64,000 nt of DNA. Origin: Forficula auricularia. Taxonomy: Eukaryota; Arthropoda; Insecta; Dermaptera; Forficulidae. Of this stretch, positions 43,590 to 54,407 are shown in pieces. The translations under genes and the position numbers were made by a program. The first letter of the stretch is position 1, and each line of letters opens with the position of its first letter. Location: the NCBI GenBank assembly GCA_024734495.1, contig JALMQS010000082.1:377882-441881 (forward strand), in the 5' to 3' direction. Below the pieces are notes generated by a model that made no database searches, was not told where the DNA came from, and was given only the letters and a program-made list of their open reading frames with translations.

Positions 43590-43918
43590 GATTTTTACTT
43601 TACCATACAGGGTATGGTCATGTATTGTAATCGTGCATAAAAAAGTGTTACTTTTGCTTCTTTTTTTCGAAATATCTGAAAAACGGTTCATACTATTTTG
43701 ATTACAAAAATTGAGCGAAACCATGGCATTTCAGTCTACAAAAAAGATCTAATAAGTGAACATCGAAAAATTATATTTTTCGAAATAATAACTATTTTAT
43801 CAAAATGTCTGTTAGTCTGTTAGTCTGTGCGTTACCAAATTTTTGTGGACAAGCTAGCTCAAAAACTAGTCTGAATATCAAAACCAAATTTCACACGTAG
43901 TTTTGGTCAATTGATTTT
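43590..43918 (+). repeat. ACTTTACCATAC repeat
   Basis: Opens with a short palindrome (ACTTTACCATACAGGGTATGG) then GTATTGTAATCG, as in the 208-bp unit at 27293. Copies: 57440-57826 (uninterrupted) and 59470-59795. An R2-like element lies in the copies at 43919 and 59796. Confidence 0.65.
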
Positions 43919-44613
43919 TCGTTTATTGGGCCACGCAGGTGGGGCCTCCACTAACAAGAAATATTTACATAGTCGGGTGAATTTAATTATAGGAGTATTT
44001 ACATAATTATAGGAACATTTACATAATATATTTACAATTTTTTTCTTTTATACAATTTCTAGCGCATGGCGATTTCCCTATAAGTTCTCCTGTTGAAGCT
44101 ATAAAAATTCATCAAAGAACCCCTCATCGCCCTGAAGGTCATATCGCATAAAGTTCTCTAGGAAATTCCGAGGGCGACAAGGGAGGCACCGCTTTATGCC
44201 ACCACACTCCCTTCCACGAGAGTGTGATGGCTTCAACTCTCACAGAACCTGAGCCCACCCCAAACCTTGCCGCAATGTTGCTCACCAGACTAGAGTTGCC
44301 CTTATAATAATTGATTTCGTTTCTGTGGGCAACCCCAGTCCGAGGAGCGCTGACACTATCTACACATCCAGAACCCACACCGTCCCCGACCCGTCCTTCG
44401 GCACGATGTCTGGCTCCCTGTTCCCGGTCGAGCTCGACCCGCATTCCCTTTTTTATTAGTTCATCAGCCAGACGTCTAACAACCGCATCATGCCTCGTGA
44501 GCCTTTCATCGTGCGTCCGCCCACACGACTGGAGAATATGCGATGTCGTTTCAGTTTTTCTACACCCGGCCCTACACATGGGTGGCCCTCCGGTCGCCTT
44601 CCCCTACTTAATT
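43919..44613 (-). pseudogene. R2-like non-LTR element, 3' fragment with endonuclease region
   Basis: Minus strand: CRAGCRKTETTSHILQSC (C-X3-C-X7-H-X4-C) followed by RTHDERLTRHD. This is the cysteine-histidine motif before the restriction-like endonuclease in R2-clade elements. In a neighbouring frame EPDIVPKDGSGTVWVLDV follows, the PD...D catalytic pattern, ending in TAG. Later NNYYKGNSSL-like sequence and ITLSWKGVWW match the C-terminal region. At least two frameshifts and a stop make it dead. A 3' UTR ends GGCCCAATAAAC. The RT domain is missing by 5' truncation. Confidence 0.8.
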
Positions 44614-44864
44614 AAGAGCTGATTAGATTTTGGTGCATACCGACCCAAAATTAAGGGGGTAGAGAGGGGTTAAAATCTAAAATTATAATATTTTCAAATT
44701 AAAAAAGCAAGAAAAATGAAATATACTATAAAATGAATCTATAATAACGAAAATATTTTCAAGTTAAAAAAAAAATTTTAGTTTTGAAATCCCAGGTTCT
44801 TGAATATAATCAATAATGTTTAGAAATGTATTATTTAAAAATAAATTTACTCTGTCAATTTTTT

Positions 44865-45054
44865 GAAATGGGATTGACAGGAATTATCGGAAAAGAGGTT
44901 TTTCTTTAATTAGTTTTTTCCTCTTATTAAAAACAAGGACTATAAGATGATCAAGGACATTCGATGGTAATCTCCGGAGTCGAAGCTCAAAAACAATGTA
45001 TGCATAAATTCATGTAAAATAAATGGTTTAATAAAATTAAAAAAAAAATAATAA
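44865..45054 (+). mobile_element. Short retroposon SINE-2
   Basis: Exact 14-bp duplication TCTGTCAATTTTTT at 44851-44864 and 45055-45068, with an A-rich tail. Contains GGAAAAGAGGTTTTTC and CATTCGATGGTAATCTCC. No Pol III boxes clearly seen, so the promoter class is unknown. Confidence 0.75.
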
Positions 45055-45069
45055 TCTGTCAATTTTTTA

Positions 45070-46370
45070 AAGAATAAAATTTTAGTTATATAATAATATA
45101 ATCAAACAATTTTTTTCGTATTTTAAATTATTCATTAAAATTCACAATTCACTTTAAATTTTTTTTTTTTATATTCAAATCAGCTTCAAACTGATTAGGT
45201 ACTAATGTTCACGTCAACTTAGCGGTCGAATTTCAGAGGCCTTACGGTCGATCGGTCGAGTACGATCTGTGGCTTGGCCACCCCTGTAATACTGGATGAA
45301 AAAATATATAATTTATAATTTAAATATGTCAATCAATTTTGATAAAATAATAATTGATAAAAAATAATTGGTAAACAAATTAAGCATTATTAAGTTAACA
45401 ATTAGTAAATAATATAAACTACAATAAAAGTAAATAAACAAATGATTATTATTAAAAAATAAAAGACGACAAGAATAATTGAATTGTACTAAATATTCAC
45501 ACCAGAATAGAATACAAGTAAAATGTCTAATTCAAGTGTTCTTTATCTAGGTCTAAGTAAAGAGAGAGCCTTAGGTGAGTTTAAATCAGTTAGTACAGTC
45601 CAATTAGACTTTATTTCGAATCTGTTATAACTGGAATAAGGATTGAAAAGGATTGTCTACAAAAGCAGCTTGCATTTGGACGACTGCAAACCTTATTGAA
45701 AATCTGCCTACCCATTCAACATATGTAAATATTTCCTCAATGATCATCTCATTAAATTATAAATATAACTAATTTATGGCTTTATAATTTTATTCAAAAG
45801 AAAAAGAAAATAAACCTTCATTTTAATACATAAGTATCGAGAACAATTAACATACATACAGTCCACTCAGTTACTTCAGTTTTTTTCATAAGGGGTTTCA
45901 GTGACATCCAGAAAGAATCTACAATTTATACATCGGCACTTCGGAGCTAGATGAGATTTCTTTAATTTTTATACAACATGACATATAGCGTGTCATGCAA
46001 ATTTGTGTGTATAAATGATTTCTAGTTTTAGTGGGCTAAATCGCCGTTGACAGTGGTAACCTATGGCAAGTTAGGAAGGTCAATTTGTTGTTGTGTGCTA
46101 GGTCAAGAAAGGCTATTCCCTCGTCTGGCTTCCTATAATAAAGTCACGATTTTTTCCCGCTGATAGGCTGAATAAACGGGTTGACACTTGTGATGGATGA
46201 TGATTGTTGCGACAACAAAAGGAGCAGGTTCTGTGCCGGCGGCGGCTGAGTGTGCCAGGGAAGTTCCTCGACGTCGTCGGAGTCGGCGTCTGCGCCTCGG
46301 GCTTGGGCGCCCTGCCGTCGTTCTCGCTGTCAGATTCAGTTGGGCCAGGGATGCAGTGGCGCACGCACTT
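45070..46370. other. Upstream region of the channel exon
   Basis: AT-rich, then increasingly GC-rich from about 46190. ATGTCTAATTCAAG at 45523 starts a 17-codon frame ending at a GTGAGT-like donor (45575), a possible but weak 5' exon. An out-of-frame ATG (46351) precedes the channel ATG. Confidence 0.35.
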
Positions 46371-46375
46371 GTGCC

Positions 46376-46553
46376 ATGGCGGATCCGCCGCCGCCGCCTT
46401 CCCGCCTCCTCGCCCTCGTCCTCGGATACCTCTGCTTCCTGCTGCTTGGCGCCGCGATCTTCAGCAGCATCGAGGGCCCCGAAGAGAGGGCCTGGGTCCA
46501 CAGCCTCAGGAAAACCCGGGCCGACTTCCTCGACCAGCATCCCTGTGTTTCCG
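46376..46553 (+). CDS. TWIK-1-type two-pore (K2P) potassium channel, first coding exon
   Basis: ATG at 46376 in a good context (GCCATGG) starts MADPPPPP and then a hydrophobic first transmembrane segment, LLALVLGYLCFLLLGAAIF (residues 11-29). It is followed by SSIEGPEE and LRKTRADFLDQHPCVS. The order LVLGY, GAxxFSSxE, LRK and FLxxHxCxS matches the start of KCNK1/TWIK-1. The final Cys (residue 57) sits where TWIK channels form the inter-subunit cap disulfide. The exon ends at 46553 before GTGAGT and leaves phase 1. No pore exon is in the window. K2P channels carry background K+ current. Orthology to a given insect gene is not established. Confidence 0.75.
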
Positions 46554-46924
46554 GTGAGTCCCCCCCACCCCAACCCCCACTACTCTCCTCTCCCAATTAT
46601 CCCCCACCCTCCACTCTCATTCCCATGAAATTAAAACAAACATCTCATAATTTATGAATTATTAATTTAAGGATGTCCTTTCGCCGCAAATGTTAAATAA
46701 AAAATATTAGATTATAACTAAAACTTAATTTTTTATAATAGTTTAAGCCTCTATCTATGCTTTGGTGAAGTTTCAATCACACATTAACGTGCAAATTTTT
46801 GAAAATGTAAACATTTCTTAAGAGTCTTATGGAAAATTAAGATCTTGACACTTTCTCTTGAATTATACTACTATTAGTTGAATTGATAAAGTAATAGAGA
46901 TTGTTGTGAAACATCTTTAATAAA

Positions 46925-47215
46925 GGTAAAAATAAATGAATATGTATATATAATATTAATTTACTATGAGTTAAGATTTCTAGGTCACTTGTTTTAGTTA
47001 TATTTTGTTTATTGGGCCTCCGAGGAGCGGGCCTCTTACAAAGACAAAAGACCATTACACAAATTTATTTACAAACCCAAAATTAAAAAAATAAAAGATA
47101 TATAATTATATATATATATTTGAAAAAATTTACCTCTTTTATTTTTTAATTTTTAATGTGAAAACAAGTGACCTAGAAATCTTAACTCATAGTAAATTAA
47201 AATTTCATATAATAT
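46925..47215. mobile_element. Fold-back with nested GGGCC-tailed insert
   Basis: TTTACTATGAGTTAAGATTT at about 46960 faces its reverse complement at about 47175-47210. Between them lies a segment with TTTATTGGGCCTCCGAGGAG (47008), which resembles the TTTATTGGGCCACGC end of the R2-like element. Recurs at about 62830-63115. Confidence 0.6.
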
Positions 47216-48279
47216 TTATTTACTTTATCTTTAAGAATTGATAAAGTTTAAAAAATACTAAAAGATAGCTTTTGAAACATGCATCTTTCTTTTTTTGCAA
47301 TAAAATATATCATTGACCGAGGAGATTTACTGAGATATATACTTTAAAAAATCATATAAATGCTACCTAGTAGCACAATGTTTCAAGCTATATAGTAACT
47401 ATATAGTGTTATAGTGCTTATATAGATTCTCAAAATACTAGAAGTATGTTTGGATCTAAACATAAACAGTATTAATACAACACATTGCCAAACCACACAA
47501 GAGTTATTATCAGCTGATTTGAATAAATCAAACTAACTTTTGTATTTAATTATTTTTTATAATTGTTTTTATTTCAAACATTTACGGCTTTCATACTATT
47601 TATTTTTTAATTCTATTATTTTTCATTTGTATTTTAACTTATTTTATTAAATATTAGATACTACACTTCTTTTGACTCAACTGGAGCGAAAGGACCTCCT
47701 TAATTAAATTCAGGTGGATTTTATTTAACGAATTTGATATTTGTTTATTTACTTTTAATTGTATTTTTTACTAATTGTGAACTTAATTATTAATCCTTAA
47801 TTTGTTTACTTATTTATTATTTATTATAATTATAGATACATAGTACCTGAAACACCGAGCGATGCTCGGTAATTTTTGATTTATTTAAAAAGCGATCTAT
47901 TAATTTACTTTTTAATTTTAAATTCAAGTAAAAATGTCGATTTCTATTTGTAGGCAAAATTAAATCAAAAAATTTAATTTTTTGTCCCACTACGAGTATG
48001 GCTATGTACAAAGTTTTCAAATTAATTGCAATTAAAAATAATATTAATAAACCTACACGGATTTTCGTCGTTGACACATTTAAAGCCTGAAGGAGCAGGT
48101 GTGTCCGAATCGTCGTTTTTTTTAAGAGGATGAAAATGCGTTCGAAGCTGCCTTCGTATCAATCCAGCATTGAGATCTACCACTCCATCTTCAATAGAAA
48201 ATACATCTCATTTATTAATTTTTAAATTTATTAATACTTTATTTAACCGAGCAACCTAATTAATTGAATAAAAAAAAAA
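47216..48279. other. AT-rich sequence, no gene seen
   Basis: Contains CACCGAGCGATGCTCGG (about 47852), a short hairpin also found at 20712 and 63757. Otherwise nothing supported. Confidence 0.4.
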
Positions 48280-48480
48280 AAAATTATTATTATTAAACCA
48301 ATTATTTTACATGAATTAATGTATACATTGTATTTTAGCTTCGACTCGGAGATTACTTCTCCACCATCGAGTGTCCTTGATCATCTTTTTAGTCCTTGTT
48401 TTTAATAAAGAGGAAAAAACTAATTAAAGAAAAAAACCTCTTTTCCGATAATTATTCCAATTCCATTATTCAACTCCTTT
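48280..48480 (-). mobile_element. SINE-2, reverse copy
   Basis: Reverse complement of 44865-45054, including GAGTGTCCTTGATCATC. The tail is followed by ATT repeats. Confidence 0.6.
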
Positions 48481-48769
48481 CCATCCACTCTCATCTTCAA
48501 TTAATTAAATTTCCTAAATTTTAATATATAATAATATTTGTAATGAAATATTATTGGGTTTTAAAATTAAAAACAACAACAATTAATTAATCAAAGGAAA
48601 TTGAAAAAAAAATGAATTACACACCCATGTGTCAATAATTACTTTAATTAAAAAAATCAAAATGACACGAAACAAATACAAGTAATTAAAAACTAGATAA
48701 CACAATTACAATTGTAGAGTATTGTTCTTTACAAGAAGAAATCAAAGAATGTTCCTCTCGGCATGGTGT

Positions 48770-48900
48770 AAATAAATATACCCATATAGAGGTATTTACA
48801 ATCGTATATAATTATAAGACTATAGTTTCGAAGATATTCTCTTCATTTTCGGTCTTATAATAAATATTATAATTGGGTTAATCCACTAAATTTAATATCG
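48770..48900 (-). repeat. Diverged hammerhead-like repeat copy
   Basis: GACTATAGTTTCGAAGATATTC keeps the GAAAC-TATA-GTC part and a 5-bp stem II (GAAGA/TCTTC). The CTGATGA box has decayed to CCGAAAA. Confidence 0.4.
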
Positions 48901-48904
48901 AGTA

Positions 48905-49090
48905 TGTATGTGTTTTTTTGTTTTTTGTTTTTTTTTTTAGCGGGACCTCCACATCTCCCCCTTATAGCCCTCCGATCCTCCCACTCAGGATCCGATTGAG
49001 TGGCTCAGGGTGTGGCCACAGCAGAACGGTATGAAACCTTAGTATGCTGCGACCAAGAATAAAATAATAATAATAATAATAATAAAAAGG
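48905..49090 (-). mobile_element. LINE 3' end with poly(A)
   Basis: T-rich run at 48910-48940 followed by a GC-richer segment (GCGGGACCTCCACATCTCCC) and an (ATA)n tract. Minus-strand reading suggests a retrotransposon 3' UTR and tail. Family not identified. Confidence 0.45.
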
Positions 49091-49842
49091 GAATACCGCA
49101 TGTCGTCCAAACAATAAAATAAATAAATAAATACACTGGGAAGAATAAATAAATGATAAAATAAATAAAACAAACAATAAATATTTAAGGTTAAAAATAA
49201 AATGAGAGAGTCTTCTGTTTTATTTTAACTAATAATAACTTTTTATTCAACTAATAAACAATAAATAGTTAGAATATGTCACTGGGTTTGAAGAAATTGT
49301 TGTTAAATTATTTAAAAATAAATATTTTAAAAAATAGATAAATAAATAAGTATACAGGAAGTTGCCGAAGTCAGGAATAAAAAAAGTCGATCTGTGTCGT
49401 AGGACACCGGATAGGAACGAAGTTCCTTATTATAAAAATATTAATTTTAAGTTCTATTCTAGGTATAAAAGAAAAATAATTATTCGGGTATACATTTTTT
49501 ATTATGATTTTTTTATCGATAAAAAGCAAAGAAACTACTTTATAAAATTATCTTAACACCTTTATTTTATTTACAATGATTTATAAAAATATATAATATA
49601 TAATAATAATAATATACAAAAAGAAACAGGTATTTATATGAATAATAATAATTAAGCCTAATTATGTTCTATCATAGAAACTATAGCTTTATGGTAACTA
49701 AAATAAGATATATATATTTGTGATTCGATTTTGCCAAATATCTCGAGAAAACAGCATCGATAGTAGTAAGTACTAAAATTAATTACAGTTATTAATGGTA
49801 ATAATAAATTTATTAAAAATGTATATAATTTTCATACCATAC
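49091..49842. other. AT-rich sequence
   Basis: A plus frame after a TATACAG acceptor-like site (49353-49359) reads VDLCRRTPDRNEVPYYKNIN and then becomes low-complexity. I do not recognise it and do not call it. Confidence 0.3.
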
Positions 49843-50745
49843 CTTGGATCTTTTGTATTTTTTCTTTTATTCTTTGTCGATACTCTTGTTGATATTGCCT
49901 ACTTGTTTTTTTTTATATTTTTCTCCGATACTGAAATTGATTATAAAATCATTAATTTCTCGTCTGATGTCTACTAACTTTACAGTCGTATTTAAAATTA
50001 CACTGCAAAATATTATAATATATATAATATACGGTATATAAATTATATACCGTACCTTGTTTTTTTTTTTCACGCTCCCGATACCTTTTTTGGTACTCGG
50101 CTTTTTTTTCGTATTTCTTTCCTTCAAAGAAAATAAAATAAAAATGTTAAAATTAAATCCATGAGTGCTAATCGAGGGAGGGGATGGAGAGGTGGGTACT
50201 GAACAAACTTGTTTGGAAATATTTTTGAATTTGAGAAAAAACAGTATATGAATTTATACAATGTTTTACTCAGTATATTATATAAATATCTAACTAATAG
50301 ATACTCTAATAATAAATAAATAAATAATCTTAGATATTTTAATAATAATTCATCAAATCCTCGTTGGAAATCAAATTCCAAGGAATTTTTTCTTCTTCTT
50401 TAATTTTTATTTCCTTAAATAGAATAAATAAATAATAAAATTCAATTAATTAAATAAATAAATAAATTATAGGAATTAGTTATGAAATCAATTAGGGATT
50501 CACGGGGATTTTACACATACACCCACGATTAATATATAACGCTTACCTTTAGTAGATTTTTTTTAATTGATTATTTTCTTCTATTAGCTGGAAATATAAT
50601 AAATAAATTAGTAGAATTATTGCAATATTCTTTTATTTATTTTCATTTCATTTTCATTTATTTATTAATTAAGTAAGCACACCTTTGTTATTTGTTGCTG
50701 AATAACGAAATGTTCTGAATGTTCTGTCTCTGAATTCGATGCCAT
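49843..50745 (-). CDS. Candidate micro-exon gene (minus strand)
   Basis: Exon-like segments with AG/GT edges on the minus strand: 50683-50745 (ATG; MASNSETEHSEHFVIQQQ, donor GTGTGC), 50547-50587 (LIEENNQLKK, donor GTAAGC), 50339-50413 (EIKIKEEEKIPWNLISNEDL then stop), 50056-50121 and 49843-49930. The last two encode related EYQKRYRERE and QYQQEYRQRI motifs. Exon 1 and 50339-50413 are both phase 0 and could join. The 41-nt middle exon shifts frame unless one A of its A-run is missing from the assembly. A CpG-rich stretch lies just upstream. The set is suggestive, but each exon is short. Confidence 0.3.
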
Positions 50746-50879
50746 TTTATTGAATTCTATTATTCTGTCTATTAAATTAATAAAATTTTTAAAGAGGATT
50801 ATTTCGATAAATAGAAGCAGAGGTAGAGGAGGGTAATGAAATAATACCTGTTGAATCGAAAGATTCAACATCGAACAGC

Positions 50880-51010
50880 ATCGATTCCCGACCAGAGCGC
50901 AAGCCAGAGGCCCCGCCCCCAGAGTGGCTGAGTGGATGCGCGCGCATGAGCATTGGCTCGCTTGTTTTTATTTAACGTTACGGACACTTTTCACAGACTA
51001 GGGTACCACC
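50880..51010 (-). promoter_or_regulatory. CpG-rich putative promoter
   Basis: An isolated GC- and CpG-rich stretch (CCCCGCCCCC, GCGCGCGCAT) in AT-rich surroundings, 140-260 bp upstream of the ATG at 50745 on the minus strand. No TATA box identified. Confidence 0.3.
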
Positions 51011-51179
51011 CCGAGGCGTCCCATAAGTTCACTTCGTTCCAAAAAAATAATAAATAAATAAATAGGCAGGAAACCGCAATGGTCAAGACAGGGAATATAG
51101 GCTACTGGGTAAAATATTGTAGTAAATATAGTGTATTAATCTATATAAAAGCATTTATAATGTGGCGATTTAACCTACT

Positions 51180-51780
51180 TATGAATAAATTTTGAAGAAT
51201 TTAAAAAATTAAAAAAGTACCATCTTACCTCTAGAGTAAAGTACTTTAAAATATAATTTTACTAAAAACTTTATTTAACCTTTTTTGTGGTCCCCAAGGT
51301 ACTTAATTAGATATTAAATTTCATCAAAATTGGTTAAGTCATTTTCAAGATATTTAGAAAAAACTAAAAAGTACTGAAATAAAGTACTAATGTTTGTGGA
51401 CCGATATGTACCAAAAACTAATCAGCGCTTCATTTTGTTAAAATAATGGTAGGTTTTCAATTTCATTTCAATCGGTGCAACGGTGTGGAAAAATCGTGGA
51501 CGAAAAAAACGATAACATCCACACATCCATACATCCATCCATCCATCCGCACGCACTTCCAAAAAAATGGCACTTTTTGGCCTCTCGACGAGATTCCAGG
51601 TAATTTTTGGCAAAACCGTCACGTGCTAAAATTCAATCTCATTGAATACTTCAATTTGTGACCTTAATTGAGTCCATGGGTTCTGTAGTCTTTACCTGAG
51701 GACCCTTAGTTGCGCTTGCCGCGCGACCGATTACAATACTTTCTCCCATGCTTCGCATTGTATAAAGTAAAAAGTAAAAA
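51180..51780 (-). repeat. Reverse copy of the 208-bp unit and its linker
   Basis: 51600-51780 is the reverse complement of one 208-bp unit (27293-27708), and 51180-51600 that of the linker at 27709-28100, including a CATCCATC minisatellite. Confidence 0.75.
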
Positions 51781-51810
51781 CTTCCTATGTATAGTGTCAA
51801 ACAAAAAAAA

Positions 51811-52290
51811 TCAGAAGATTATTAGCGTTTGCAAAGATTCGACATTATGACTATTGGAGAAACAGAAAAACTGATTATTCCATTTAAAGAAGATATCGTC
51901 ATTAGGTCTTACCGTGGGGTGATCCGCGATTGGAAGTAGGTGTACACCTCTTTGGAAGTGTTTTGGAAGTACTATGAAATATTTGGAAATATTTGGAAGT
52001 GCTTGGGAATATTTGGAAGTACTTGGGAATATTTGGAAGTACTTGGAAATATTTGAAAGCACTTGGAAATATTTGGAAGTACTTGGAAATATTTGGAAGT
52101 ACAAGTGGAATTAGTTGTACAGCATTTTAGGTCTCCGTTCACCCCTCGGGTTTTACGTACATCAAGTGGAAATATTTCAGCTTCTACATGACACCCATCT
52201 AGCAATTGGACATGGTGGAAGGAATAGAATGGAGAAATAGTTAAATTCTCGCTATAAAAAGATTACGAGAGAAATTATTATAATTCATTT
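51811..52290 (+). pseudogene. KRBA2/GIN-like integrase relic
   Basis: Plus-strand frames read SEDY, stop, RLQRFDIMTIGETEKLIIP and FKEDIV at 51811-51910. After a minisatellite they continue FYVHQVEIFQLL, HDTHLAIGHGGRNRMEK, stop and LNSRYKKITREIII at 52150-52290. The His-rich HLxxGHGG region is the start of the H2C2 zinc-binding domain that precedes integrase cores in KRBA2/GIN-like (Ginger/Ty3-type) proteins. Stops and the interrupting minisatellite make it dead. No integrase catalytic core follows. Confidence 0.6.
51950..52105. repeat. 20-bp minisatellite inside the integrase relic
   Basis: About seven to eight copies of GGAAATATTTGGAAGTACTT with small variants. The repeating minus-strand peptide is a by-product. 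Confidence 0.8.
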
Positions 52291-52589
52291 AGAGGCCATA
52301 GGGGTATAAAAATACTGAATCGGCCCCTGAAAGATAATTTAATGATACTTAGTGGATATGTAGGTAGTAATAAAATAATAAAATCCGGAAAGTTTCAGAT
52401 CCCTAAATCAATTGGTTTTTGAGAAAAAGCAAAATATATATAAAATAAACTGCAACGGATCGTTGCTAAACTTTATCCAAATTCATTTGAAATATTAATA
52501 TGTTTGTTCCTTTATTATTAATCAGATATCACTTGCAATTTGTAGTTCATATTGAGTTGTTTACCAAAAAAGAATTTAGTCTTTTTGAT

Positions 52590-54178
52590 TTTAAGTCGAT
52601 TCTTCCACGTTTTCAATAGAGGTTGCCATTAATGGTCAAAACATCAAAAATGGAATGCAATAAGGTTATTCCTCTAGTATTAGATAAAAATCGATCGTTA
52701 TTTTTGATTTTATGTCGATTCCTCCATGTCTTCAGCAATGGTTACCAATAATAATCGAAACGTCAAAAGCCTAATGTAGAATTGTTATTCCTCAAGTATT
52801 AGATGAGAATCGATGTCTATTTTTTATTTTAAGTCGATTCCTCCATGTCTTCAGCAATGGTTACCAATAAAAACCGAAATGTCAAAAATCCAATATAGAA
52901 TGGTTATTCCTCAAGTATTAGATGAGAATCAATCGTTATTTTTGGTTTAAAGTCGATTTCTCTATGTCTTCAGCAATAGTTTCCAATAAAAACCGAAACG
53001 CCAAAAATCCAATATAGAATGGTTATTCCTCAAGTACTAGATGAGAATCAATCGCTATTTTTGATTTTAAGTCGATTCCTCTATGTCTTCAGCAATGGTT
53101 ACCAATAAAAACCGAAACGTCAAAAATCCAATATAGAATGATTATTCCTCAAGTACTAGATGAGAATCAATCGCTATTTTTGGTTTAAAGTCGATTTCTC
53201 TATGTCTTCAGCAATGGTTACTAATAAAAACCGAAACGTCAAAAATCCAATATAGAATGGATATTTCTCAAGTATTAGATGAGAATCAATCGCTATTTTT
53301 GATTTTAAGTCGATTCCTCCATGTCTTCAGCAATGGTTACTAATAAAAACCGAAACGTCAAAAATCCAATATAGAATGATTATTTCTCAAGTACTAGATG
53401 AGAATCAATCGCTATTTTTGGTTTAAAATCGATTTCTCTATGTCTTCAGCAATGGTTACTAATAAAAACCGAAACGTCAAAAATCCAATATAGAATGATT
53501 ATTCCTCAAGTACTAGATGAGAATCAATCGCTATTTTTGGTTTAAAGTCGATTTCTCTATGTCTTCAGCAATGGTTACTAATAAAAACCGAAATGTCAAA
53601 AATCCAATATAGAATGGTTATTCCTCAAGTATTAGATGAGAATCAATCGTTATTTTTGGTTTAAAGTCGATTTCTCTATGTCTTCAGCAATGGTTTCCAA
53701 TAAAAACCGAAACGCCAAAAATCCAATATAGAATGGTTATTCCTCAAGTACTAGATGAGAATCAATCGCTATTTTTGATTTTAAGTCGATTCCTCTATGT
53801 CTTCAGCAATGGTTACCAATAAAAACCGAAACGTCAAAAATCCAATATAGAATGATTATTCCTCAAGTACTAGATGAGAATCAATCGCTATTTTTGGTTT
53901 AAAGTCGATTTCTCTATGTCTTCAGCAATGGTTACTAATAAAAACCGAAACGTCAAAAATCCAATATAGAATGGATATTTCTCAAGTATTAGATGAGAAT
54001 CAATCGCTATTTTTGATTTTAAGTCGATTCCCTCCATGTCTTCAGCAATGGTTACTAATAAAAAACCGAAACGTCAAAAATCCAATATAGAATGATTATT
54101 CCTCAAGTACTAGATGAGAATCAATCGCTATTTTTAGTTTAAAATCGATTTCTCTATGTCTTCAGCAATGGTTACTAA
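52590..54178 (-). repeat. Satellite array, ~120-bp unit, ~13 copies, reverse
   Basis: Reverse complement of the unit at 28225-29930 (CCATGTCTTCAGCAATGGTT, AAAACCGAAACGTC). Blocks of about 720 bp inside it (52960-53680 and 53680-54180) resemble one another more than neighbouring units do, indicating higher-order repetition. Confidence 0.9.
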
Positions 54179-54407
54179 ATATTGTCAGATAAGCAAAAAT
54201 AAATAAACTTCACTTTTCGTACTTTTGTTGTAGGTATTGCGCAACTTCTCAGGACCTATACAATCCATTTCAGATCTCATTTTGAATAACAGTATAAAAT
54301 GGTAGATCAATTATTTAATTTAATAAATGCAATATTAAATAGCCTGCCTTCCGGGCGTACCGAATAATAAAATTTTAGAGTAGGTATATTTAAAAAAATG
54401 GTGTTTT
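54179..54407. other. Sequence beyond the satellite edge
   Basis: AT-rich, no feature seen. Confidence 0.4.

Larger units (their letters stand above)
42057..48107. repeat. 6-kb duplicated block, copy 1
   Basis: From AAATAAAAACCCTGAGGC to GAAGGAGC this block matches 57927-64000 throughout, differing by scattered substitutions and one- to few-base indels. It includes the broken F-box 3' end, R2-like fragment, SINE-2, channel exon and fold-back. Confidence 0.9.

Noticed and set aside
46133..46657. Several long overlapping ORFs on both strands around the channel exon
   Set aside because: They arise from local GC richness. Only the frame with a membrane helix, good start context and splice donor is supported.
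51811..52205. Minus-strand ORFs with repeated SKYFQVLPNI peptides
   Set aside because: They are translations of the 20-bp minisatellite. The plus strand holds the recognisable integrase relic.
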